Under the pieces are notes generated by a model. That model made no database searches. It was not told the origin of the DNA and saw only the letters and a program-made list of their open reading frames with translations. A stretch of DNA of 64,000 nucleotides from Eublepharis macularius (taxonomy: Eukaryota > Chordata > Lepidosauria > Squamata > Eublepharidae): contig NC_072801.1 of assembly GCF_028583425.1 (NCBI RefSeq), forward strand, positions 17,814,001 to 17,878,000, written 5' to 3'. Below, in pieces: positions 56,601-64,000 of this stretch. Numbering within the stretch: the stretch's first letter is position 1; every line of letters begins with the position of its first letter. The translations under genes were made by a program, and so were the position numbers.

Positions 56601-59600
56601 CCCCACCCTTTCCATCTCCCTCTCTCTGTATTGCAGGACACCCCAATTTCTTATGCCAGTGCTAACAGAAAAGTTCCCCTTCGTTAATAAATCAGAAAGA
56701 ACTCTGGTAAGAGAGTTTTGCCTCCTTTTTACTTCTTTGTTTGCTGTTAAAATATCCTGCCTTTTCTTGGAGCTCAAGGTGGTTTATAAAGCCGTTTTAA
56801 ACACACAGAATAAAACCACTCCAAATAACCATCCTCCTTCCTATATAAATACCTGCCGCCTACACCCTGTTGTGGCGATTCATGTGGCTTTGCAACGTCT
56901 CTTAAACATTTCTAGAGTCGGTGCTCCCCTACATCTCCTCCGGGTGCCGCTGGTTTGCATTGTGTAGCCTAGACACAATCTCCCTTTGGGTCCACGCCAT
57001 ATCAGTGCTCTCGAGAACTTGCCTACCGGCAGCTCTTCCAACTCAGAGCTCTCTAGTCCTGCGTGATGGCAGTTTTGTTACTTCACTGGAAAGGTCGGTG
57101 GAACTCTGGAAGCCTGTACCAGTTTGTCCTGCAGCTCTGGTGTTGTGGGAGACGTGAATGAAGAAGTTGCTGGCCCCTGTTGCAAAAATACCGCCTGAAG
57201 GGCGGTATATAAATCGAATGTTATTATTAATGTTATTAATATGCATATATGCGAATCTGTAGCCTGCCTCTGGAATCGAGATTAAAGAAGCTGCCAATGT
57301 TGGTACTTAGGTCTTGGATAGTTTTGCAAGCATGAGAGGTCCCCCCCACCCTTTCCAGAAAACAACTCTTCCTTAAATTACTATTTGTGTTACAGCAATG
57401 CTATGTACACAACGTGCTGCGAATCAGTGGCTACATCCCAGCGCTGAGGCATGACATTTTGGAACTGGTGACTGAAAGGTTGTTAAAGATTGATGTAAGT
57501 ATAGAGTCTGGTAAGTTGTTGCTTTGGAAAAGACTGCTTTGTTGCCAGGCTCTGTGTGCATGTAGACCAAGGCCATGCTTCTTTGTAGATCCTCCTGGAT
57601 CTATCTTCAGCCTTTGATACAGCTCTGTACTGGATTTCTGCTTCTTTGCACATTTCTGCTGTCCTACCCTATTGTATAATTGAATGTCCCACCCAATGTT
57701 CGTATTGATTTATACTATATAATCAGCCTTCAGTCTCAGTGAGAAAGGTGGACAATCAAGAAATGAATGAATAAACAAGCAAGCAAGCTTCTGTGGCAAA
57801 GCAGAGAATCAAACTGGATCTCTCAGGTCCAAGTCGAACATCCTGTTCACTACACCACACCAGCTTTCGCTCTAAAAGGCAGACTGTTTAAAGACAAGCT
57901 AAAAAGTTCATTTCCAGACCCTTGTTTGCAAAATGTACATTTTCAGTCAAATGTTTTTCATTGTTTCCTATTGTGAGACGATTGTCTTGTTCAAATGCCC
58001 AGTGTGAAAATTTGTAAGCAGTGAAGCTGAGCCAAGAGGAAAGGGGAGCACAAAGGTAGACTCATACTTATGAAATCATTTGCTCGTCATGCAGATGTTT
58101 TTATTGGGGGTGATTATGATTTAACCCTCAGCATTCTCTAAACCTCTAATCTCCTTGTGGCCCACTTCTCTTACACTAGGAAAATTGATGCAAACTGTTC
58201 TAATCTAGTCTGAACGGAATCTGAATGGTCCTGATACAGTAACCGTGTTGAAGCTAAGCACAACTGGGTTTGGTCGGTATCGGGATGGGAGACAACCCTG
58301 CCTTGAAGAGAGGGTTGACATATGAATAGAAATATATTAATGTTAAAAAGTGGACATTTACGCACACATTGGATAATGCACTTCCAATCCTCTTTATAGA
58401 TCATTTGGAACGGATTTTTTCGTGTGCAGAACAAAAAATCCACCTCAAACGATTGATAAAGTGCATTGCAAGTGCATTATCCAACGTGTGCGGAATCAGC
58501 CCATGATTTGCAATTAACTTACAGCATTCCTGCGTTGAAGCTTCCATTTGTGTGACATGTTTAACCCACACCAGAATTAGGTTTGTACTGAGGTCCATCC
58601 ATCTTTAGAAATACTCCATATCCCTACTGTTTGCAACAGGTGAGTGCCCCGAGAAAAGATATTGAAGCTGCTGAAGAAGCTGAAAGTGATGAAGCCTCCG
58701 AGAAAGGACTCTTTGACATGGTAAGCTTGCTTGGCAGTGTTAATTATGAACATCAGAAGGAAGTTTATATTTATGTGAATTTGGCAATGGATGGTTTTAG
58801 CAGGAACACCAGAGTGAGTCATGTGGTTTTATGTCACACGGATGAAACTTGAGGTCATTGGTTTGGTGGAAGGAGGGGATGAAAAAACTGGACTAGATAA
58901 ATACAACGTTCAAGCATCTCTGCAACTCAGGCCATTAGACCCCCCTGAGTTCAGTAAAACTTTTTTATTGGGTATAACCTGCTGTTGAAGCTGGGCAAGA
59001 ATTGGCTAACTGGTAGTTGATAGGGGTGTGCACCGCCAAAAAAATTGGGTTTCCCGATTTGTTTTACCCGAAGTGGGGGGGGGGAATCTGGAACTGCTAG
59101 AATCCCGAAGCGGCAAGCTGCTTCGGGATTCTGGTATTTCGCTCACATTGGTATGCTCCGTAAAGATTCGGAGCATACTTAAGTGAGGGGGGGGCAACCC
59201 CCCCACTTACCTGGCAGGCAGGGAGAGGGGAGGCCGATCAGCTGGGCGGCAGGAAAGTGCAGAGCTGGCTCCTGCGGGGCCCATACCTCCGCCGCTGCAG
59301 TGGCCAGCTGGGCGCCAGGAAGCACAGAGCCAGCTCCTGCGCAGGGCCCGCGCCTCCTTCTCGTCCGGTGCAATGGCCAGCTGGGCAGTGGGGAAGAGCA
59401 GAGCCAGCTCCTGCAGGACCCACGCTGCCTCTTCCGCCGGTGCAGTGACCAGCTGAGTGGTGGGATGCACAGAGCCAGCTCCTACGGGGCCCGCACTGCC
59501 TCCTCCACTGCCGCAGCGCCCAGCTGGGCAGCGGGGAAGTGCAGAGCTGGCTCCTCCAGCCCTTCCTGCCCCTCAAATGGTCGCCGTAGTGGCCATTTGA

Positions 59601-62600
59601 GGGGCAGAAAGGGTCTTCTCTGCCTCCTCCATTGCTGCACAGCCCCAAAGGGTGGTGGGGAGGGCCGAAGCAGGCACCTCTACCACCGCACCGCCTCCTC
59701 CGGGCCTGCAGCGGCACTGCAGGGCAGCAGGGAAGGTCGGAGCTGCCTCCTCCGGCCCTTCCTGCTGCTGAAATGGCAGCCACGGTGGCCATTTGAGGGG
59801 CAGGAAGGACCTTCTCCGTCTCCTTCTCTGCTGTGCAGCCCCACAGGGCAGCAGGGAGGGCTGGAACCACTGCACCACCTCCTCTGGGCCCGCAGTGGCC
59901 TGCAGGGTGGCTGAGAAGGCCGGATCCGGCAGCATGAGGCCCCACATGGTGGCAGGAAAGGCTGGAGCCACCACTGCCATGCCGCTGCCTCCACCACTGC
60001 AGCAGCAGAGCCAAGGTAAGTGGGGGGCTGGGACTGTGGGTTGCAGGGTTTGGGGTGTTTAAAGGGCCCTGCCGCTTCCAAGCAGCAGGAAAGGGGCCCT
60101 TTAAACTTCAGCTGGCATGCGGGGGGATTTCCCCTCGCTTGCCAGCTGATAGTTTAAAGGGACCTGCTGCTTGCAAGAGGCAGGGAAAGGGCCCTTTAAA
60201 CTCGGCCCCGAAGCTTACTGAAGCAACCCAGCATGCTAGCCCCGACTCGGGAATCATGAATCTTTACAAATCGAGTCCAATTTGGGTATTTTATCTGAAT
60301 TGGAAACCTGAAACATACACCCCTAGTAGACCTTCACCTTTCAATAGAGCCGAGGTTCTGACTTGGACCTCAGAAGCAGGCTTTCTTGCCCTCCTCTGTA
60401 AACCTTCATGTTTGAATTCTTTCCCCCTAATATTCTATTTTAACAGGATGAAGATGAGGAAAGCAGAGAGAAGAATGACCTGATGGCTCACCCAATTGCA
60501 GAACGCCTGGACATACTGATGATTGTCTTATTTTCCTATATTAAAGACATCTGCCACATAAATGGTAATGCATTTGTTTCTCATTCTGCTAAAATTTTCT
60601 GTCTGCCACCCTGCTGACTCCTCGTTGTCAACCTGAGCGTTATTTTATTTGTAAAATTTGTATGCCAGATTTCCATTTTTAAAAACCCTCCAAGTAGTTT
60701 TCAGACACATCGAAATCACCATGTAGTGGTAAAACACGTCACTAAAATAATGAAAATCTTAATAGAAGATGAAAACCAGTCCCATTTGCAAGATCTAGAA
60801 ACTCTTGTTGAAAGTTCAGGAAAAGAGTATGGACTGGACTGGTGCCTAAAAAATAGTGAAAAAAGTATTTACAGATCTGAGAGTAGAGGAGAGTTCTAAA
60901 GATGGGGAGGGGAACACTACAGAGAAAGCCTTGTCAGCTGTCGCTGCTCACCTAACCTCAGCAAGTAGAAAAGAAGGATCTATGGAGAAGTATTCTGTAG
61001 GGGTTTCCCCCGCTGGCTATCCCTGAAGAGCATGGGTTCAACTTGTAGGAAGTCCAGAACGAATGTGGGGAGAAGCTACGGTGAGACGCCGGTGTAGAAG
61101 GCAATAGGAAATGCTTCTAGAGAATGTTGGTACATTGCTTTGTTTCGTTAGTTGGTCACGGCGTGGTTACTTTGTTTCCGGTTCTGTAACTCTTGATTCG
61201 CTCGTTCTTTTGGTGTAGTGGTTAGCATGCAGGACTAGGATCTGAGAGACCCAGGTTCGAAACCCCACCGTGCCATGGAACTTTGCTGGGTGACCTTGGG
61301 CCAGCCATATGCTCTCATCCTAACCTACGTGATGGAGTTGTTGTGCTGATGAAATGGAGAAGGGGAGAATGTCGTAAACAGCCTTGAATCTCCATTGGAT
61401 TAAAAAGGAAATAACTGAAGGAATAAAAGAAGGATGGAAATAATTGAATATTCTTAATGGCAGCAAAATTTAGGGCATTGTCATGTTCCTAGAAGCATGT
61501 CCTGCCGTTGAAAGATGGTTGATGGATAAGAAGATGTGTTTTTCAGCTGTTACAGTATCCATTCTTGCATTCAGTAGCAAAACCAATTAGGAAATCAATA
61601 AGCAATCAATTCTTTTAACGGTGCAGCACAACACCATGGTAACAATTTTTTGTTCTTAGGCAAGTTTGATATTGGGAGGACAAAGGACTTGTATCGAGAT
61701 CTGGTGGCAGTCTTTGATAAGCTCATTTTACCTACCCATGGCTCATGTCACGTCCAGTTCATAATGTTCTACATCTCTAGCTTCAAACTGGTGCGTATAG
61801 TTAGATTTTAAGCTTCCCTTTTTGTTTGTTCCCTTTAGTAGGTGGCTAAGGAGACGTATCTGGTTCTTCCACCCCTTCTCTGACTGTTTGACAGACCACC
61901 GTTGTGATTTTTGCTTGGAATAAAGACTGATGTTTTATTCAAACATCATGCCAGACCACAGTTAAGGAAGTCTTAACTCTGAAGTGGTGTGAGATCTCAG
62001 TTGACAAACTGCTTTATTATTGACCAAAGCCTTGCCTTGTTTCGGTTTTAGATTTCTGGTAGACTCCAGATTTCTACAATCCAAATTCTATTGCAGTGTT
62101 TATTGGACATATTATCCTGTTGATTGTATCAATAGTCTGTTTAATCTGCCTTGAGTCCCAATGAGACAGGTCACAATGATAAATAACGTAAATAAATAAA
62201 TATAAGATAAATGTTACATTCCAAATTTGGTACAATGTGATTTTTCCACTTCCTTCCCAAAACGTCACCAACTTCCCTTCTGTTTTAATGAAGGACTTGT
62301 TTATGACTGCATATCTTATCAAGATAACAAAGAAAAAAATCGTGAAACCTTACTAAATATAATATTTAAAGAGAGAGAAATAAGTTACAATAAAGTGCTC
62401 GTGCTGGATTATCCATATGTTGTAAACATATTTCTACACAATTATATAAATATTGCACAAGTCAAAAAAATAAATAAATCAAAATCAAAAATTAAATTAA
62501 ATCAAAAATTAAATCAAAAATTCCAATAAGGACGAATGAAGTGCTATGCCATCAATAATTCATTCGAATTCATCCCTGCTGGAGTTTTTGATTTATATGG

Positions 62601-63307
62601 ACTTGTGCAATATTTATGTAATTGTGTAGAAGTATGTTTACAACATAAGGATAATCCAGTATGAGCACTTTATTGTAACTTAATAGCCAGGCATAGTACA
62701 ATTGAAATTGGCGTCTTAGTGCAATAATTATGTTCGAATGTTGGTTATACAATTAGCACAAGGACTTAAAGACTTTTCAAGAGGTAGATAAGAGTGATGT
62801 AAAAAAAACCCTTATTCTGCTATTATTATCAGAAGTATGCAGTCTGAGTGTGATACATGATTTAAAAGGGATTCATTTGTGATAGTTCATTAAATTGGCT
62901 TAACTTATATCTCTTTGAATATTATATTTAGTAAGGTTTCATTTTTTTTTCTTTGTTATCTTGATATTGTGATATTCTCTTGTTTGTTGCATATCTTAGC
63001 AAAGCATAACCACTGTCCGCTCAGTATTGGTGGGTCTTCAGGGACATTTCTCCCAGTGCACAGTTGGATGTTTGCATGATGGTAACTACAGTGACCTCTT
63101 GGCCGTGAAAGTATCGTGCCAGAAGGCACCGTGTGTTGATGAGTTGTTGTATTGCATAAACACCGTCTCTCATTAGGGAATTGCAGAAGCCTTTGTGGAA
63201 CACCTTTGGAAGAAGCTACAGAATCCAAACAATGCGGCAGTGATCAGGCAGGCTGCTGGGACCTACATTGGCAGTTTTTTGGCTCGGGCGAAATTTATTC
63301 CAGTTGT
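47681..63307 (+). CDS. RRN3: RRN3 / TIF-IA, RNA polymerase I initiation factor (5' part, 12 exons)
   Basis: RRN3 binds RNA polymerase I and tethers it to the promoter factor SL1, and is the growth-regulated switch for rRNA synthesis in the nucleolus. Exons: 47681-47783, 48385-48441, 49559-49648, 49732-49861, 52045-52104, 53340-53403, 56637-56706, 57396-57494, 58640-58720, 60447-60564, 61660-61790 and 63177-63307, all GT/AG and in one frame. ATG 47691 is the chosen start; from it 374 codons are present of about 650 in human, so the C-terminal half lies right of the window. Matches include FLRSPPRKTVRFGG, DDQIINWLHEFRSS, EEYLAFLSNLVSAQT, KFPFVNKSERTL, CYVHNVLRIS, HPIAERLDILM and FLARAKFIPVV. 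The protein is a HEAT-repeat fold. The acidic SDSDDDDE segment (CK2 serines 170/172 in human) is kept. At the human Ser199-Thr200 pair this gene has Leu-Thr. Confidence 0.97.
47828..47946 (-). repeat. Penelope-type terminal repeat
   Basis: AAAGGGGTAACCATGTTAGT, AGGAGTCTGATGGCACCTTA and CACTTCTTCAGATATG. Lies just after RRN3 exon 2. Confidence 0.7.
48915..49080 (-). repeat. SINE (type B), minus strand
   Basis: GGCCCAAGGTCACCCAGCAA, GCTTCCATGACAAAGTGGG and ACTAACTGCTATGCCACACT are the reverse complement of the SINE body and head. RRN3 intron 3. Confidence 0.8.
50106..50360 (+). repeat. SINE (type A)
   Basis: GAGAGCCAGTTTGGTGTAGT through GAGCCGGGTTTGATTCCC to the tail AAACCGCTCTGAGTGGGC and AGTATATAAATCGAATG plus TTA repeats. 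One of the best-preserved copies. RRN3 intron 5. Confidence 0.9.
50445..50660 (+). repeat. 5S-rRNA-derived SINE
   Basis: CCCGATCTAACCTGATCTTG, GAGCAGGGCTGGCTTTGG, TTTGGATGAGAGACTACC (5S box C-like), a linker CAGGCAATGACAAACCAC, and a BovB-like end CATCGGCTGCAACTTGTCAG. RRN3 intron 5. Confidence 0.85.
50828..51014. repeat. perfectly palindromic Penelope-type terminal repeat
   Basis: AAGAGTCCAGTAGCACCTTT, AAGACTAACCAACTTTACTG, AAGCTTTCGAGAATC, then the inverse GATTCTCGAAAGCTTATGCT and GGTGCTACTGGACTCTTTTC. The arms match almost base for base. RRN3 intron 5. Confidence 0.85.
52283..52372 (-). repeat. Penelope-type terminal repeat
   Basis: GGTCCAGTAGCGCCTTAGAG, GAGCTTTCAGGAATC and CCCTTCGTCAGATAC. 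RRN3 intron 6. Confidence 0.65.
52585..52735 (+). repeat. type C SINE fragment
   Basis: GATCCCAGGTTCACTCCCTG and ACATCTCCAGTTCAAGATTC, then AGATGATGCTGAAATAGATG, match the middle of the tRNA-like SINE. RRN3 intron 6. Confidence 0.6.
52757..52958. repeat. palindromic Penelope-type terminal repeat
   Basis: TGAGTCCAGTGGCACCTTCG with CTCTTCTTCAGATGTCTGG, then the inverse GAGGAAGGGAGCTCTGACTC, AGGTGCCACTGGACTC and CAGACCAACACGGCTACCC. RRN3 intron 6. Confidence 0.8.
53040..53128 (-). repeat. type C SINE head, minus strand
   Basis: AGACCTGGGACCGTCTCC, AAGCGGATGCTCTATCACTG and AGCCACGGCCCC are the reverse complement of the tRNA-like head. Not a functional tRNA gene. RRN3 intron 6. Confidence 0.75.
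53620..53854. mobile_element. hAT-type palindromic MITE, 235 bp
   Basis: The ends CAGGGCTTTTTTTC and GAAAAAAAGCCCTG are inverted. The arms include GGTCACATGGC, GCCCCGCCCCCTGATCTCCA and their inverses. It is flanked by an exact 8-bp duplication GGTTACCT at 53612-53619 and 53855-53862. RRN3 intron 7. Confidence 0.92.
54120..54993 (+). mobile_element. hAT transposon derivative with BED-finger remnant, 874 bp
   Basis: Inverted ends CAGGGTGGATAAAAATCAAT and GATTTAAATCAAATCCACCC, with an exact 8-bp duplication CTTTAAAA at 54112-54119 and 54994-55001. At 54786-54860 it encodes MAAGRKRDPVWEYFNEVP, the beginning of a BED zinc finger as in hAT transposases; the zinc ligands that should follow are absent. 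It is an internally deleted, non-coding copy. RRN3 intron 7. Confidence 0.9.
55085..55460 (-). repeat. pyrimidine-rich repeat
   Basis: Long C/T-rich stretch (TTTCTTGGTTTCATTCTCTC, CTTCCGCTTCCGCCC) ending in a GC-rich part with GGCAAGGCGTAGCCC. Open frames here are compositional. Possibly the same family as 35575-35935. RRN3 intron 7. Confidence 0.4.
55815..55990 (-). repeat. SINE (type B), minus strand
   Basis: TTTCCTCCACTTTATCCTCA, GGGTTACCCAGTAAGCTTCC, ATGGCACAGTGGGGAGTCC and CCTGGGTCCCCCCATCCTAG. RRN3 intron 7. Confidence 0.75.
55997..56432. mobile_element. foldback element, 436 bp, TNA target duplication
   Basis: Left GAGCTAAACTACACGAGA and right TCTCGTGTAGTTTAGCT ends. The arms include GTTCCCGCAAGTTTACCTGG and the inverse, and CCATCCCTTCTCA with TGAGAAGGGATGG near the centre. 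Flanked by TGA (55994-55996) and TCA (56433-56435). RRN3 intron 7, about 200 bases before exon 8. Confidence 0.85.
57695..57880 (-). repeat. SINE (type B), minus strand, decayed
   Basis: CAGTCTCAGTGAGAAAGGTG, GCTTCTGTGGCAAAGCAGAG and CTGTTCACTACACCACACCA. RRN3 intron 9. A tail-only fragment of type A lies at about 57180-57240. Confidence 0.6.
58200..58320 (+). repeat. 5S-rRNA-derived SINE fragment
   Basis: GTTGAAGCTAAGCACAACTG, GGGTTTGGTCGGTATCGGGA and TGGGAGACAACCCTGCC follow 5S rRNA order (intermediate element, box C). It lacks the 5S ends and is not a functional 5S gene. RRN3 intron 9. Confidence 0.75.
59023..60323. mobile_element. 1.3-kb element with GGGGTGT termini and GC-rich tandem core
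   Basis: The left end GGGGTGTGCACC and the right end ACATACACCCC are inverted, each bordered by TA (59021-59022 and 60324-60325). The core at about 59180-60010 is made of degenerate GC-rich units with AGAGCTGGCTCCTGC, GGGGCCCACACTGCC-like and CAGTGGCCAGCTGGGC. At 60060-60200 AAAGGGCCCTTTAAACT-like segments repeat. Long open frames on both strands come from this composition; no transposase is seen. RRN3 intron 10. Confidence 0.65.
61208..61436 (+). repeat. SINE (type B)
   Basis: TTGGTGTAGTGGTTAGCATG, CCCAGGTTCGAAACCCC, CTTGGGCCAGCCATATGC and a decayed tail with TGGATTAAAAAGGAAATAAC. RRN3 intron 11. Confidence 0.85.
62311..62975. repeat. large AT-rich inverted repeat
   Basis: The left arm (62311-62465) has ATCTTATCAAGATAACAAAG, CCTTACTAAATATAATATTT, GTGCTGGATTATCC and ATATAAATATTGCACAAGTC. 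The right arm (62600-62975) holds the inverse with an extra ~200 bases near 62700-62900. RRN3 intron 12. Likely a palindromic DNA element; terminal sequence not resolved. Confidence 0.7.
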
Positions 63308-63384
63308 GTAAGTAGTCAGCCAAAGACCCGGATCTGTTGAATAATGGGGTATGCCGAAGGAAGCATGTCTTTTATTCTTGTATT

Positions 63385-63605
63385 TTATTTATTTGGCACA
63401 TTTTTTTTATCCCGTCCTTTCTGCAAGTTGCTCCGGACAGTATACGTTGTTCTTCCCTCCTCTGTTTTATCTTCATAACAACCAGCCCATAAAGGAGGTT
63501 AAGTTGAAAGCGAGCTGGCCCAAGGTCACCCAGAGAGCTTCCATGGCAGAATGGGGATTTAAACCTGGGTCTTCATATCCTAGCCGATTACGCTAACCAC
63601 TACAC
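63385..63605 (-). repeat. SINE (type B), minus strand
   Basis: TTCCCTCCTCTGTTTTATCT, GGCCCAAGGTCACCCAGAG, AGCTTCCATGGCAGAATGGG and GCTAACCACTACACTATG. RRN3 intron after the last visible exon. Confidence 0.85.
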
Positions 63606-63764
63606 TATGTTCTTAGTGATATTGGAAAGTGAGTTGTCAATGGATGAATAAAAGGCATTTTTTTTAAAGCCCGCAGTTTCAATCTGTGCCACTTTCGACA
63701 CACGCCAGGCCAAATTACATAACCAAACCAGAACAGCTATTCAGAAAATCAACTGCATACCACA

Positions 63765-63975
63765 CCAGCGTGGTGGTGTGGTTACAATCCTGGGCTGGGA
63801 TCTGGGAAACCCCAGTTCAAATCACCACTCTGCTATGGAAGTATACTGGGTGAGTTCGGGCCAGTCATCTTTTTCTCAACCTAATCTACCTCACAGGGTG
63901 GTTGTTGAGAGGATAAAATGGAGAAAGGGAAAACAATGTTTAAGCTATTTTGAGGCCTGATTAGGGAGAAGAGCA
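63765..63975 (+). repeat. SINE (type B)
   Basis: CCAGCGTGGTGGTGTGGTTA, CCCAGTTCAAATCACC, CAACCTAATCTACCTCACAG and a tail with GGATAAAATGGAG. It opposes the preceding SINE. Confidence 0.82.
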
Positions 63976-64000
63976 GGTATTAATCCGCTGCCTTGGTGGC

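Noticed and set aside
58200-58320. Possible 5S rRNA gene
   Set aside because: Only the middle of 5S is present and it is diverged; it fits a 5S-derived SINE.
59183-60014. Open frames of 243 aa (plus) and 258 aa (minus) over the same stretch
   Set aside because: Both strands and several frames are open at once because the DNA is a GC-rich tandem array; the sequences are repetitive with no domain.

Overview
This is a stretch of vertebrate nuclear DNA, almost certainly from a squamate reptile and most like a gecko in its repeats. Genes are split by large introns with GT/AG borders, and first exons sit in CpG islands. The space between genes is packed with BovB (RTE) and L1 LINEs, tRNA-headed and 5S-rRNA-headed SINEs, Penelope-like retroelement tails, hAT-type and foldback DNA elements and two solo LTRs. 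The gecko placement is an inference from repeat style and is only moderately secure.

Five protein genes are supported, all on the plus strand: the last two coding exons of GSPT1 (eRF3a, translation termination; 534-1452, 3' UTR to about 3136); complete RSL1D1 (nucleolar ribosomal-L1-domain protein; nine coding exons, 15181-25317, 450 aa); a PIRT-like two-pass membrane protein (34077-34427); a TMEM238-like two-pass membrane protein in a CpG island (36621-37052); and the 5' part of RRN3 (TIF-IA, RNA polymerase I initiation factor; twelve coding exons from 47681 to 63307, running off the right edge). A weaker candidate terminal exon lies at 43308-43585.

Layout: 1-3136 GSPT1 3' end; 3137-14880 repeat-rich spacer with an LTR, two L1 fragments, a stray copy of RSL1D1 exon 2 and a Penelope-like fragment; 14880-25317 RSL1D1; 25318-34040 spacer with a split BovB; 34041-37195 the two small membrane-protein genes; 37228-46100 spacer dominated by an inverted satellite-like array; 46120-63307 RRN3 with introns full of foldback and SINE insertions; 63308-64000 RRN3 intron.

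GSPT1, RSL1D1 and RRN3 all belong to the human 16p13 neighbourhood, while the closest human relatives I can name for the two membrane proteins (PIRT, TMEM238L) lie on 17p13, a known paralogous region. The pair may therefore be second-round genome-duplication paralogues kept in reptiles. Other points of note are an L1 insertion whose 19-bp target duplication copied an RSL1D1 splice donor, a SINE abutting an RSL1D1 splice acceptor, loss of the human Ser199 regulatory position in RRN3, and a family of long foldback elements with 3-bp TCA-type target duplications. I did not find a wholly new gene system; the novelty lies in gene-transposon interplay and the paralogue pair.
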